Of a stretch of DNA of 64,000 nucleotides, positions 1 through 9,700 are shown one piece after another; within the stretch, counting starts at the first letter, position 1; the number at the start of each line of letters is the position of its first letter. The notes beneath the pieces are model-generated. The model was given only the letters and a program-made list of their open reading frames with translations, was not told the origin of the DNA and did no database searches. The position numbers and the translations under genes are program-made. The stretch lies in the NCBI RefSeq assembly GCF_000423485.1, contig NZ_AUIB01000001.1:496001-560000 (forward strand). Direction: 5' to 3'. The DNA comes from Propionimicrobium lymphophilum DSM 4903 (GTDB lineage Bacteria; Actinomycetota; Actinomycetes; Propionibacteriales; Propionibacteriaceae).

Positions 1-2487
1 CTGGTCATCGAGGAAAATAGGCATTCCGTCCGTCTCGTCGACGAGCATTGCCGCAGCGAGCTTGACCAGTATCAGGAGCTGTTCTTTTGCTCCGCTGGAT
101 AACTGATCGAAATCTATGGTCACCCCATCCAGCACCCTCGCCTCGACGGTTAGGTCATCCGCGAGCCTGACTGCGAAGGTATCGTCGCGATAGATAGTTC
201 TGCCCAGTTGATCGATTTTATCTGTGAACGGCTTTCTGTACTTTTCCTGGGCCTGTGCCTGATGCCTGGAAAGTGTGTCGTAGAGCAGCAGGGCAGCATT
301 TGCTTTAACTTCGATTCTCTCGTAAGCCTCTGTTGCTATTTGTTGGGCAGTTAGGGCCTCATCAAGTTCCTCCTGCCTGACGTCTGCGGAAAGCGCGCTT
401 AGCGCGCTGGATAGTTTTATGGCTTCCGTCTGCCAAGATGCGAGAGTTTTGTCGGCGTTTTCAGCCTTGTTCTCAAGTTCCTTCAGGCGCTGTTCGTGTC
501 CCTCGGCGTCTAGAGCAACCAGCTTCTGTTCGACCTCTGCCAGTGATGCCGTTCGCTTGTCGAGTTCCACCTGGGCTTCCGATACTGCCTTTTCAAGCGT
601 TTCATCGTCGTTTTCTTCACGATCTTTTGCGAGCTGTGCTAACAACTGCTCATAACTTTTTTCGAGCTTTTCAACTTCCCAGCTCAGCCTGCTCTCCTCA
701 GTCACTTCGTCGCCGAACGACGCCCTTAGCTGTTCTAACTTCACCAGGTGCTCTTCTCTGGTAGCGGCAGCCTTCTTCTGCTCATCCCGCGCGTCGTTGA
801 GGTCGTTTAGAGCCGAATCCAAGCTCTCTGGAAGTGTGTCGGCGTTTTCTGAAATCTCGGCAGCGGTGTCGACGGATTTAACGGCTTTTCTTAGGTCCTC
901 GATGCTTCGTCCGTTAAGCAGCAGAGCAAGACGCTGATTGACCATGTCGCGCTCGCGTTCGTAGTCGCTCAGCTTATGTGCCATCTCCTTCGCTTCTTCA
1001 ACGGATTCGCACCCAGCCTCGTGTAAAGCCTGCGCAAGCTTTTCGGATGCATTTTGCTCCGCCCTGCGAAAATCAGAGACTGCTGGCGCGCTGAGCTCGA
1101 AGCGCCAGGTATCTGGAACCTCGAGGGTCATGTCCGAGGTGACGTTTTCGCTAAATCCGTCTTCAACGTCGACCTTCTCGCCGTTTATCAGCAGTTCTCG
1201 CTGGGCAGTGAGCGCCTTCACGCTAATTCGCGCTGAGCTTGCCACTAGCTTCGCCCTCGCCGAATCGAGCTCTCGCTGGAAAGAATCGATGTTGGCTAGA
1301 ACCCTTCTCGAATTAGACGCGTTTAGCTTTCCAGAGTTCAGCAGATAATCCAGCTCTGTAAGTCGTTCGTCTTGCACCTCGACCTGTGAAAGTAACGACT
1401 CGTCTACAAGCGCCTTCTTTCTTGCTTCGAGAGAAGCAACGGCTAGCTGAGCCTGTTCGAGGCGATCGTTGGCTTTCCTGGATTTCTCGGAGAGTTCCTT
1501 AAACAGGGCTTCTGCGTCTGCAAGGTCGTTTCGGTAGGCAGAAATCTTAGGAGTCAGTTCCGCAAGATTAGATTGTGCCTCCCCCAGTTCTGCCTCGGTT
1601 TTTTTTACATCCGAGATTCTTTTGTTTCGTGCTTCCAGGTTGTTCTTGGCCATGGTCAGGACAAGCTCGGCGCTATTTTTCTCCCTACTAGCCTTATCAA
1701 GCTCGTCTTTGGCTGACTTGATCTCGGCATCGGCCTTCTTAATCTCTTCGAGCTCCCGATTTACCATGGCGGATAGCTCGTTGTATCTGAAGATATTCGT
1801 CCTCGCCTGATTCAGGCGTGTCTCTTTGCCGTCGATTACTCGTACCGCAGCCTTCGCCGCATCGACTCGGGAATCTGCCTTCTGAAGAGTATCTTTCGCC
1901 GCGCTCAAATCACCCCTAGGTCTTCCAGCAGCGGTGAAGTACGCGTCCCTATGAGCCTTGGCTTTCGCCACCAAACTCTGGTCTGAGCTGTCTACCGCTC
2001 CGGAGGCCTTCTGCAAGGCTTGGGTTAAGGTCTGGGACGCGGAGAACGGCCGCTGCGCGAAGGGGTCATTCGAAAAGCTGTTTAGGGCCTCGAAAAGGGC
2101 CTCATCCGAGCCGCCGACAAGACCATCGAGCTCGTTTTCGGCGTCTCCACCCGTCAGCGAATGACCAGCCTTCGGCCCTGCCAGGTAGCGCAGAGTGGTT
2201 TTTCCACGAGAACCAGCAAAGACCTTGGAAACCTCAATCCGATCCTCGCCTAGCGTGAACTCGACGCTAATCTCGGGGTCGGCGTCGCGGAGCTTCGGCT
2301 TCATGTTTTTCACTTCGGCTTTGTTCGACGTGCTCTTCGTCTTCATCGCCAGATCGAATGCCTGGACCATGGTGGTCTTGCCGATCTCGTTTTTACCCGA
2401 GATGACCGTTACCCGGTCTTCGGCGAATTCGATTTCGCGTTCTTCGACGGCCTTCACATTTTTTAGCTTCAGATTGTGCAGCCTCAT
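1..2487 (-). CDS. SbcC/YhaN-like AAA family ATPase (C-terminus cut by window edge)
   Basis: Large coiled-coil ATPase of the SMC/Rad50 type that should work with the adjacent SbcD-like nuclease in DNA end processing and repair. Translating the minus strand from the ATG at 2487 gives a start MRLHNLKLKNVKAVEE and a Walker A motif SGKNEIGKTT near residue 30. A long Glu/Lys/Ala-rich coiled-coil region follows, with a short beta-rich stretch in the middle (LLINGEKVDVEDG). The ABC signature LSSGAKEQL and Walker B strand MPIFLDD lie at the window edge, so only a few tens of residues are probably missing. The start overlaps the nuclease stop by ATGA, so the two are translationally coupled. I saw no CxxC zinc hook in the central part I translated, which favours the YhaN-like actinobacterial type over classical SbcC. 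Many open frames on the opposite strand here are shadows. Confidence 0.85.
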   Translation of the reverse strand, partial: MRLHNLKLKNVKAVEEREIEFAEDRVTVISGKNEIGKTTMVQAFDLAMKTKSTSNKAEVKNMKPKLRDADPEISVEFTLGEDRIEVSKVFAGSRGKTTLRYLAGPKAGHSLTGGDAENELDGLVGGSDEALFEALNSFSNDPFAQRPFSASQTLTQALQKASGAVDSSDQSLVAKAKAHRDAYFTAAGRPRGDLSAAKDTLQKADSRVDAAKAAVRVIDGKETRLNQARTNIFRYNELSAMVNRELEEIKKADAEIKSAKDELDKASREKNSAELVLTMAKNNLEARNKRISDVKKTEAELGEAQSNLAELTPKISAYRNDLADAEALFKELSEKSRKANDRLEQAQLAVASLEARKKALVDESLLSQVEVQDERLTELDYLLNSGKLNASNSRRVLANIDSFQRELDSARAKLVASSARISVKALTAQRELLINGEKVDVEDGFSENVTSDMTLEVPDTWRFELSAPAVSDFRRAEQNASEKLAQALHEAGCESVEEAKEMAHKLSDYERERDMVNQRLALLLNGRSIEDLRKAVKSVDTAAEISENADTLPESLDSALNDLNDARDEQKKAAATREEHLVKLEQLRASFGDEVTEESRLSWEVEKLEKSYEQLLAQLAKDREENDDETLEKAVSEAQVELDKRTASLAEVEQKLVALDAEGHEQRLKELENKAENADKTLASWQTEAIKLSSALSALSADVRQEELDEALTAQQIATEAYERIEVKANAALLLYDTLSRHQAQAQEKYRKPFTDKIDQLGRTIYRDDTFAVRLADDLTVEARVLDGVTIDFDQLSSGAKEQLLILVKLAAAMLVDETDGMPIFLDDQ

Positions 2488-3638
2488 AGCGCGTCCTCAT
2501 TCATGATCTTGTGCAACAGCATGAGAGCTTCCGCGGCCACGGCATCGTCCTCGCGGTTCTCGGTTAATTCGTCGACCGCGCGGCGAAGGTAACCGTCTTG
2601 TGGAAGCTCAGAAAAGTCGTCCTCGTCGGGTAGCACTTGAAGATTCATGTGCCGATCCCAATACTCCAGCGCAGTAAATCGAGCTTCGTGACGCTCCAAT
2701 ACGTGGTCGAGTTCTAGCTTTGCCGAAGTGGAGAGCGCGCCGGTTAAAACCAACTTGATGATGGTCGTATTAGCGTTCTCGATATCGGTTAGTTTTCTAT
2801 CGAGTGCTTGGACGTCTTGCTCGTTGGTGAGGTCGAAATCAGCGCGCATGAATCGCCACTTTCCGACCCGCTCGGAAGTGACGTTTAACTCTTTGGGGCT
2901 TACGTCAACGATTAGCACTGAACCAGGGTCGGTAGCCGAACTGCCGTTCTGCGCTTCACGGTAATCGGTAACCTCGTGGGCTCCCGAATAATGAATCGCG
3001 CCCGAATCGTCTGCTGGCCAGCGGATATGGCGATCTCCAAGGGCGACGTAGTGAATGACGCCAGCGCTAATCGCCTTGTCGAGAGGCCTGGGATCGATCG
3101 CGTCGATGGAGAGCTGATTTGGCTCCAGCTCCTGCAGCATCCCGTGACCGAGGACTATGCGAACTGTGCCATCGGCCGGCAAATCTTCTAGAAGTTTTTT
3201 TAACGGCCCGTTGACAGGATCAAAATCGGGAGTTTTCGACGTCCAAGGCGCCGCCAAAATCTCTACGCCTTCACGCACGATGTGCCTGCCAGGGGTGCGA
3301 AGAACGGTTACATTGTCTGGCTCGGCTTCAACGTAAGCGGGGGAGTCGTAGATGGAAGAGCTGCCCAGCACATCGTGGTTGCCGGGCAGAAGATAGACAG
3401 GCAGACCGACTTCGCGCATAGCGTCTAAGGACTGGACAATGTCTCTTTGCGGCAGCCTATTGGTCTCGAACACATCGCCCGCAACTACTATGAATTCTGC
3501 TCCGGCTCGCCTAGCCACCTCGCCGATCGTTCTGATGGTGTTCACTCTGTCTCCGGTGAACTGGCCTTGGGCTTCTGGCTGCAAAAAATGCCGCTTCATG
3601 CCCAGCTGCCAGTCTGAAGTGTGTACAAACTTGACCAT
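2484..3638 (-). CDS. SbcD-like metallophosphoesterase (DNA repair exonuclease)
   Basis: Calcineurin-like phosphoesterase that pairs with the downstream ATPase as a Mre11/SbcD-type nuclease. The 384-residue protein starts MVKFVHTSDWQLGMK and carries the family motifs in order: DxH-like DWQLG near residue 8, GDVFETN around 55, the GNHD motif (LLPGNHDVLGSS) around 90, and GHG at about 165. The frame is open further upstream to 3779, but the ATG at 3638 is preceded by a good ribosome site (AGGAAGGG), and the family begins at the beta strand KFVHTSDW, so I chose it. The remaining third is the variable capping domain, rich in acidic residues. It is first in a two-gene operon. The 247 bases up to the LCP gene hold nothing I recognise. 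Confidence 0.9.
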   Translation of the reverse strand: MVKFVHTSDWQLGMKRHFLQPEAQGQFTGDRVNTIRTIGEVARRAGAEFIVVAGDVFETNRLPQRDIVQSLDAMREVGLPVYLLPGNHDVLGSSSIYDSPAYVEAEPDNVTVLRTPGRHIVREGVEILAAPWTSKTPDFDPVNGPLKKLLEDLPADGTVRIVLGHGMLQELEPNQLSIDAIDPRPLDKAISAGVIHYVALGDRHIRWPADDSGAIHYSGAHEVTDYREAQNGSSATDPGSVLIVDVSPKELNVTSERVGKWRFMRADFDLTNEQDVQALDRKLTDIENANTTIIKLVLTGALSTSAKLELDHVLERHEARFTALEYWDRHMNLQVLPDEDDFSELPQDGYLRRAVDELTENREDDAVAAEALMLLHKIMNEDAL

Positions 3639-3885
3639 CTCGCCCTTCCTGAATCGTTGAAAACAGTATTGCAGGCGCCACTGACAAAAAATGATGATTC
3701 TCTTGCGGCAGGAAAAAGCGATATGAAAGAACGCGATAGCGAAGCGCTCTGCCAGGTTAAAAAACGCGACAGAAGTCAACGACTTGCCTAACCATTGAGA
3801 ACCTTACGCAACACACGTATGGCCCGCAGTCAAAATCGTCATGGCTTACTGCAAAGGTGCAGCGTAAATCGCCAGATATTAAGAC

Positions 3886-5091
3886 TTAATCTTTGGGCTT
3901 AAAACGCTCAAGATCAGACGTGTCGCCCTGATTAATCTTCTCAAAGAGCTCGGAAGCCAAAACGTTGTCCCAAATGACCACCGACGCGCCTTCGGGACTC
4001 CAACCCGCTGCATCCGAGATGGGAACGGGGAATGAATTGCCGTCTTTCGCCGAACCGAGCACGCCCAATGCGCCCGCAGCCATCTGCGGGACGGAAGTTT
4101 CGTCGCCCTTAGTCAAGGTCTTGCCGATTGCGCTATTCAACTGCCAGTACCGGATTGGATCGATGAGGGTCCTAGGCGAGGCGATCTTCTTGCCCAGCTT
4201 GCCGATGATTTCTCGTTGACGCTCTGCGCGCCCAATATCGCCGCGGGGATCCGAATAACGCATCCGGACATATCCGAGGGCTTCTTGGCCGTTCAACGTC
4301 TGGCAGCCTGCGGGGAGGTCAATATTCGCCCTCTCGTCCTGCATCGCTTCATCCAAGCAAACGTCGACACCATTAACCGCGTCGATCATTGCGGAGAAAC
4401 CACCGAATCCGATCTCCAGGTAACCATCTATCCCTACGCCCGTCGCGTTCTCGACGGTCTGGATCAGAAGTTCTGGACCGCCGTAGGCGTAGGCTGCATT
4501 CAACTTGTCAAACCCGTAGCCTGGAATTTCAACATACGAGTCCCTCGGCAAACTGACCATCACAGAATCGCCGAAGGGTGGACGGTAGAGCAGAATAATG
4601 GTGTCTGCGCGGCTACCTTCTGCGTTTCCTGTTCCTAACCGTACTTTGTCTTCTTCGCTCAGGTGTTCGCGGCTATCAGTTCCCGCGAGCAGGAACGTGG
4701 TGCCCGGGTGCGAACCAGCCGTGGACTTTGGCTGATCCACCGAATCCATCCCAGCGACGGTCAGCACCGGAACACCAATCAAGTAAAGCACCCATGCGAT
4801 TAGCAAAATCAGGATGACCTTCAAGAAATTTTTCGCCGAATTTTTCCGAGGCCTCGGCCTGCGCTGTTTCTTTATTGAGTCTCGCCTTGGGGCGGTGACA
4901 CGCCTTGGCGCGGGGACCGGCTCTTGGACGCGGCTCGGTGCAGGCTCGACTTCCGGAGCGTTTTGCCTGATTTCGCCTGGGGCCATTTTGGGAATTGGCT
5001 GCGCATGCTCATTGCCGGGAGCGGATCCCTCAGAGCTTCGGCCATAGAGCCAATCGAGATCTGCTTGGCGCTTGTCGTGATTATCAGGCAT
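3886..5091 (-). CDS. LytR-CpsA-Psr (LCP) family cell wall glycopolymer ligase
   Basis: LCP enzymes move undecaprenyl-linked glycopolymers onto peptidoglycan at the outer face of the membrane. The protein has a cytoplasmic, proline- and basic-rich N-terminus of about 90 residues, one membrane segment (LILLIAWVLYLIGVPVLTV), then the LCP domain. Visible family motifs are TFLLAGTDSRE, RADTIILLY, SLPRDSYV and the arginine-rich YVRMRYSDPRGDIGRAERQR, which binds the polyprenyl phosphate. The frame also allows a TTG start at 5112, seven codons upstream. I prefer the ATG at 5091 (MPDNHDKRQADLDWLYG), although neither has a strong ribosome site. It is divergent from the mannose-1-phosphate guanylyltransferase gene, with about 100 bases between them. 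That is the same pairing seen near whiB2 in mycobacteria, and it fits assembly of a mannose-containing wall polymer. Confidence 0.9.
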   Translation of the reverse strand: MPDNHDKRQADLDWLYGRSSEGSAPGNEHAQPIPKMAPGEIRQNAPEVEPAPSRVQEPVPAPRRVTAPRRDSIKKQRRPRPRKNSAKNFLKVILILLIAWVLYLIGVPVLTVAGMDSVDQPKSTAGSHPGTTFLLAGTDSREHLSEEDKVRLGTGNAEGSRADTIILLYRPPFGDSVMVSLPRDSYVEIPGYGFDKLNAAYAYGGPELLIQTVENATGVGIDGYLEIGFGGFSAMIDAVNGVDVCLDEAMQDERANIDLPAGCQTLNGQEALGYVRMRYSDPRGDIGRAERQREIIGKLGKKIASPRTLIDPIRYWQLNSAIGKTLTKGDETSVPQMAAGALGVLGSAKDGNSFPVPISDAAGWSPEGASVVIWDNVLASELFEKINQGDTSDLERFKPKD

Positions 5092-5191
5092 AAGCAAAGG
5101 GTACCGGTTCAATGATCAGAGCACCTATCGTCAACACGCATTTACCGGTTTGTGATTAGTGCTTTGCCCCCGATGAGTTACCCTATTGTCC

Positions 5192-6259
5192 ATGCGTTAC
5201 GCGGTAATCATGGCAGGCGGATCTGGCACCAGGCTTTGGCCGTTATCAAGAAAAGGCGAGCCGAAGCAGCTGCTAAAGCTATTCTCAGGCAAGAGCCTGC
5301 TGCAGTTGGCATTCGAGCGGGCTAGGGCTCTGCTTCCTGCCGACAGGATCTTGGTGTGCACGGGCGCTGCCTACTCGCATGTCGTCAAAGAACAATTGCC
5401 CGAACTAAGCGATGAGAATCTCTTGGGAGAGCCAGAAGGCAGAGACTCGCTAAACGCTGTCGCCTGGCCCGCTGCCGTATTGACGCGTAGGGATCCCGAA
5501 GCCGTGATCGCCACGCTTACCGCAGACCAATTGATTAGTCCCATCGATGCGTTCGTCTCAGCGCTTGAGGACGGCTATCGCGCAGCCGAAGAGCTAGGGG
5601 CATTAGTGACCTTCGGAGTCGTTCCGACCAATCCGCACACAGGATACGGGTATCTGCAGCGCGGCAAGGAACTAGATGGGTTTGAACTCGCCAGCGAAGT
5701 AACCGAATTCAAAGAGAAGCCGGACGAGCAGACCGCCATAGAATACCTGGAGTCAGGGCAGTACTGGTGGAACGCGGGGATGTTCGTGTGGCAAGGGAAG
5801 ATGTTGCTAGAGCAGCTGGAAAAGCTGCAGCCGGCCACCTTCGAGCAAGTCAGCGAATTAGCTCAGCACCCGGAAAAACTTTCGGAAATCTACCCGAAGC
5901 TGTTCAAGACGTCGGTTGACTACGCGATCATGGAGCCCGTCTCCAACGGATTGGGGACAACGAGCGTGGTTGCCGTCGGCCTGCCTATTGAGTGGCTCGA
6001 CGTGGGTAGCTACGAAAGCCTCTACGAGGCGCTTGAGGCGCAAGGGCCTAACAGGGGATTCGGGGCTCAAGCTTCCGTCGATTCGCAGGGAAATCTGTTG
6101 ATCAACACCACAGACGGGGTGATCGGAGTCGCGGGGCTGAAAAACACCGCTGTCGTGCGCACGGACGAGATCACCTTGGTGGCCCCGCTAGCGGCTTCCC
6201 AGCAGATAAAGGCCATTGTAGAAGAGGTATCGGCAACCTGCGGAAAGAAATTCGCTTAG
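5192..6259 (+). CDS. manC: Mannose-1-phosphate guanylyltransferase
   Basis: Makes GDP-mannose from mannose-1-phosphate and GTP in the cytoplasm, the donor for mannosylated envelope polymers. The N-terminus MRYAVIMAGGSGTRLWPLS carries the nucleotidyltransferase signature GGSGTRLWP, followed by the substrate-site motif FKEKP (TEFKEKPD, near residue 175) and WNAGMFVW. At 355 residues it is the single-domain form without the isomerase half of bifunctional ManC/AlgA, as in mycobacterial ManB. I start it at the ATG at 5192. A TTG two codons earlier is also open, and no strong ribosome site decides between them. It lies head-to-head with the LCP gene and is followed, after about 130 bases, by whiB2. 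In some mycobacterial nomenclature this enzyme is called ManB. Confidence 0.92.
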   Translation: MRYAVIMAGGSGTRLWPLSRKGEPKQLLKLFSGKSLLQLAFERARALLPADRILVCTGAAYSHVVKEQLPELSDENLLGEPEGRDSLNAVAWPAAVLTRRDPEAVIATLTADQLISPIDAFVSALEDGYRAAEELGALVTFGVVPTNPHTGYGYLQRGKELDGFELASEVTEFKEKPDEQTAIEYLESGQYWWNAGMFVWQGKMLLEQLEKLQPATFEQVSELAQHPEKLSEIYPKLFKTSVDYAIMEPVSNGLGTTSVVAVGLPIEWLDVGSYESLYEALEAQGPNRGFGAQASVDSQGNLLINTTDGVIGVAGLKNTAVVRTDEITLVAPLAASQQIKAIVEEVSATCGKKFA

Positions 6260-6325
6260 CTTCACGCGTGCGGCCGTGACAACTGTTTGCGCAAACCTTG
6301 AAAGATTTATCCTCTTTTGTCAAAC

Positions 6326-6356
6326 TTGACTCGCTGGTAATTACAACAGTGTAATT
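6326..6356 (+). promoter_or_regulatory. Predicted whiB2 promoter with a palindrome over the -10
   Basis: A -35-like TTGACT (6326-6331) and a -10-like TGTAAT (6350-6355) are separated by 18 bases and sit 35 bases before the GTG start of the WhiB gene. A perfect 7-4-7 inverted repeat, AATTACA-ACAG-TGTAATT (6339-6356), overlaps the -10 hexamer and could be an operator. The promoter is inferred from sequence only. Confidence 0.5.
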
Positions 6357-6390
6357 TAACTTGTAGGTTCGAATCAGAAGGGGAGAAGTC

Positions 6391-6651
6391 GTGCTGCAGG
6401 TTTCATCGATGGCTGAAGATCCAGCAGATGGAGTTTTGGCTTGGCAGGAACGTGCACTGTGCGCCCAAACTGATCCGGAAGCATTTTTTCCTGAAAAGGG
6501 TGGCTCAACGCGCGAGGCCAAGAAGGTCTGCCAGTCGTGCCAGGTTCGTCAAGAATGCCTGGAATACGCGTTATCTAATGACGAGCGCTTTGGTATCTGG
6601 GGCGGGCTGTCGGAACGCGAGCGACGCAAGCTCAAAAAGCGAGCTGTCTAG
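6391..6651 (+). CDS. whiB2: WhiB-family iron-sulfur transcription factor, WhiB2/WhmD type
   Basis: Small actinobacterial regulator that binds a [4Fe-4S] cluster and partners with the sigma factor. The WhiB2 branch controls septation and cell division (WhiB in Streptomyces, WhmD in mycobacteria). The 86-residue protein shows the four cluster cysteines Cys24, Cys47, Cys50 and Cys56 (CQSC in the middle), then GIWGGLSERERRKL, the G(I/V)WGG turn and basic tail typical of the family. The sequence from WQERALCAQTDPEAFFPEKG onwards is nearly identical to WhiB2, from memory. The GTG start is supported by an AGAAGGGGAG ribosome site about 6 bases upstream. Synteny with the GDP-mannose gene and the DUF3499/phosphomannomutase genes matches the mycobacterial whiB2 region. 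Confidence 0.93.
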   Translation: MLQVSSMAEDPADGVLAWQERALCAQTDPEAFFPEKGGSTREAKKVCQSCQVRQECLEYALSNDERFGIWGGLSERERRKLKKRAV

Positions 6652-6705
6652 CCAAAACGTGGCATAGAACCCTCTTTGGGGCCATATAAGACTAGGCTCG
6701 GATAG

Positions 6706-9700
6706 GTGTTAGCGAAAGATTCAAGCAAGCTGTGGTCCTGGGTGGAGGAAGCCCCAGACAACCGTCAGGAAGTAACAGAGGATATCCTATCCGCAGCCGG
6801 CAGGGTCGTTGCGGTGCTTGTCGCGCACAACGGTGAGGCGTGGCTGCCAAGAACGCTTGCCCACCTCGAACGTCTAGAAGTTCATCCCGGAATGTTGATT
6901 GGCGTTGACGCCGATTCCTCCGACGAATCCCGACTGATGCTAGAGACCACCGGAATCTTCGACCTGGTGGTAGACGGAAACCAAAACCTGGGCTTCGGTG
7001 AAAACATCAAGTCTGGGCTTTCGGCGGCTGGGATAGACGAGAAGCTGGCTAGAGCAGAATTCGACTGGGTTTGGCTGCTTCACGATGATCTGGCAGTGGG
7101 TAGGACTTCCCTCACGCATCTCGTCGCCGAGGCTATTGGCGACGAAAGACCAGACGTTCTGATCCCTAAGCTGCTGATGCCAAGAAGGCGCAACCACCCC
7201 GACAAGATCGCATCGTTGGGCGAATCAATTGCTGCCGACGGAACGCGAGCACCCGTTGTTGAACCAGGGGAGTTAGACCAGGGGCAGCTTGAACCCGTAT
7301 CGGTTCTGGGCGGATGCTCAGCCGGCATGATGATTTCGTTGAAGGCATGGCAGAAGCTCGATGGGTTCAGCCCAGATCTGCCACTTTTCAGAGACGGCGT
7401 CGAATTCGGTATGCGCGCCAATCGGGCAAAAATGAAGGTACTCACCTGCCCGGACGCTTCGATGCGTCACATTAATGCAACCCGAAACGGCCTGCGAAAC
7501 ACCAAACTAACCAATGACCCTAAGGCTTTCGATATCGCCATCGGGATGATGGTTGCCGCAGGACATTCCCAAAACGTGTCTAAGGCAAGCAAAAAACTCA
7601 CTTCCATAGTGCGGTTGAATTGGTTGGGGCATCTGTTCAGCAAATCTGCAGATAGCAGAAACGCGCTCAAGGCCGCAATTACGAAGTTCAACACCGAGAA
7701 GCCATCTGTGCAGCGGATCTCAGAGGCCGCAGAAAAAAGCGGCGACTTCGCGAACATCGACAAGGCGCTTTTCCCCGCACGATTTTGGGAAATGCGGCAG
7801 GCGCTCGATCTGCTGGCGGGCAAGGTTGCGGATAAAACCGCGGCCAGGTCTTTGCGTCCCGAACCGGAGGCTAGAGGCGGTCTTCGTACGCTAGCCTCGC
7901 CAGGAATGATTACTGCTGCATTTTTGCTGGTGATCACGATCATCGCATCCCGCTTTTTACTGTCATTCGGAAAGCTAACGGCTCCTCTTCTGTTGCAGAG
8001 CCCCGACTCGCTGGGCGTCGCTTGGCGCAACTGGACGCACTCGGTGCCGGGCCTTTTCGGGGCTAATCCACCCTGGCTGGGGCTGATGGCTTTTGGGTCC
8101 ACGCTGACCTTCGGCCAACCAGAGTGGTTCGCCACCGTATTGGTGCTGGGCGGCTGCCTAATCGCTGGCGCGTGCGGCTATTTCTTCCTGCGCCATCTGA
8201 CGAAGAGCAGATGGCAGGCTGCGGTGCTCGCCTCGCTATGGGGGCTGGCGCTGCCGTTGAGCGGGGCGACGGGTGCGGGCAGCCTAGATGCAATTGCCGC
8301 GGCGATATTACTTCCGCTGATAGCCAATGTCTGCCGTGTATGGCTTGTCAACGACAAGGCAGGCCCGCAGATGTGGCGGCGTCCCGCCCATTTTGCGCTT
8401 CTATCGACAATCTTGATCAGTTTCGTGCCGCTTACTTGGTTGGTGTTGGCACTAGTCGCGTTCCTGATCGGCAAGCGCACAAAGAACTGGAAGGCGGCGT
8501 TGATTGCGGCCTTGGGCCCGATCGTCGTGCTCCTGCCTTGGCTGCCTAGACTGTTCTCGGATCCCGGTAGGCTGCTTACCGGTTCAGAACCATCCGCTGT
8601 TTGGTCGTCTTCGGCGCCTAATCCGCTCGGCCTCCTCGCAGGTCGCGGAGAGTTTGCATCTGCGCCAATTGCGATCAATGTTTTGGTTATCGCCGTTTTC
8701 TGGGTGCTAGCTCTCGTGGCTGTCTACCGTCTTCGCAGCCGCCTCGTTCTTTACCTCGCGGGCTCGGCAGTAGCATTCCTCGCGGTGGCAATTTTACTTT
8801 CGCGGTTGGTAGTCACGGTCAATTACGTACCTGCTAGGCCTATCAGCTTCGTTTGGCTGTTCTGTTACCTAGGCGTCTTGTTGATGCTAGCTGCTCTCGG
8901 TACTGATCCGATAGACATCAGGATGAGCAGGGCGGAACTGCTGCACAAACCTAACTTCTGGCTTGCCGCAGCAGCTGTTTTCGGCGTTCTTCTCGGTTCC
9001 TTCTGGTGGGCAATTGCCGGAAGCGGACCGAATCTCAATCGGGGCAATCAGCAAGTGCCCAGCTACGTTCAAGACACTCTGCGTTCGGAGCGTCATACCC
9101 GGGCTTTATTAGTAGAGGCGGATGGATCTGTCGCTAAGTACTGGCTAGTCGACGAGAACGGGCCGACCTGGGGAAGCGGGGAGAAGCCGGCAATAGGTTC
9201 TCGAGCCGCCAATAATCAGCTTTCCGACCTGGCGAAACAAATCGCCCAGGGAATGCCGAGTGATGACGTCTACGAGCAGCTGACCGGCCTCGCGATCAGC
9301 CACATCTGGGTTAGGGGCGTGAGCGAGGAGGCCATCCAGGAATTCTCGAGTTCTGCCTCGTTAACGCCCATCGACGTTGACGATAACACGACGGTCTTTT
9401 CGATGCCGAGCAACGTCTCCCGAATGATGTTCAAGGACGGCAAGGTCCTATTGAGCGAGCCTAAGGACTCGCAGTGGTCGGCTAAAGCCGTCGGCACCAG
9501 ACTCACAGCTTCAGATGCAGGGGATTGGCGACAGGCCTGGGAGCTCTCCGAAAAGAAGAACGTGGAGATCTCTGCCTCGCCGAGCCTCTTCTCGATGGCC
9601 ACGCAGATCCTCGGTTTGCTTGCCTTGGGCATCCTGGGTGCGCCTGCAGCGAAAGAGGAAAAGCTGCCCAGAAGAGCTACTGAAACCGCTAAACAAAGCG

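Noticed and set aside
5092-5112. TTG start for the LCP gene
   Set aside because: Adds seven residues without family support and has no better ribosome site than the downstream ATG; not excluded.
7467-8135. 222-codon minus-strand frame opposite the glycosyltransferase
   Set aside because: Shadow of a G/C-rich coding region; translation has no membrane or domain features and no start site.
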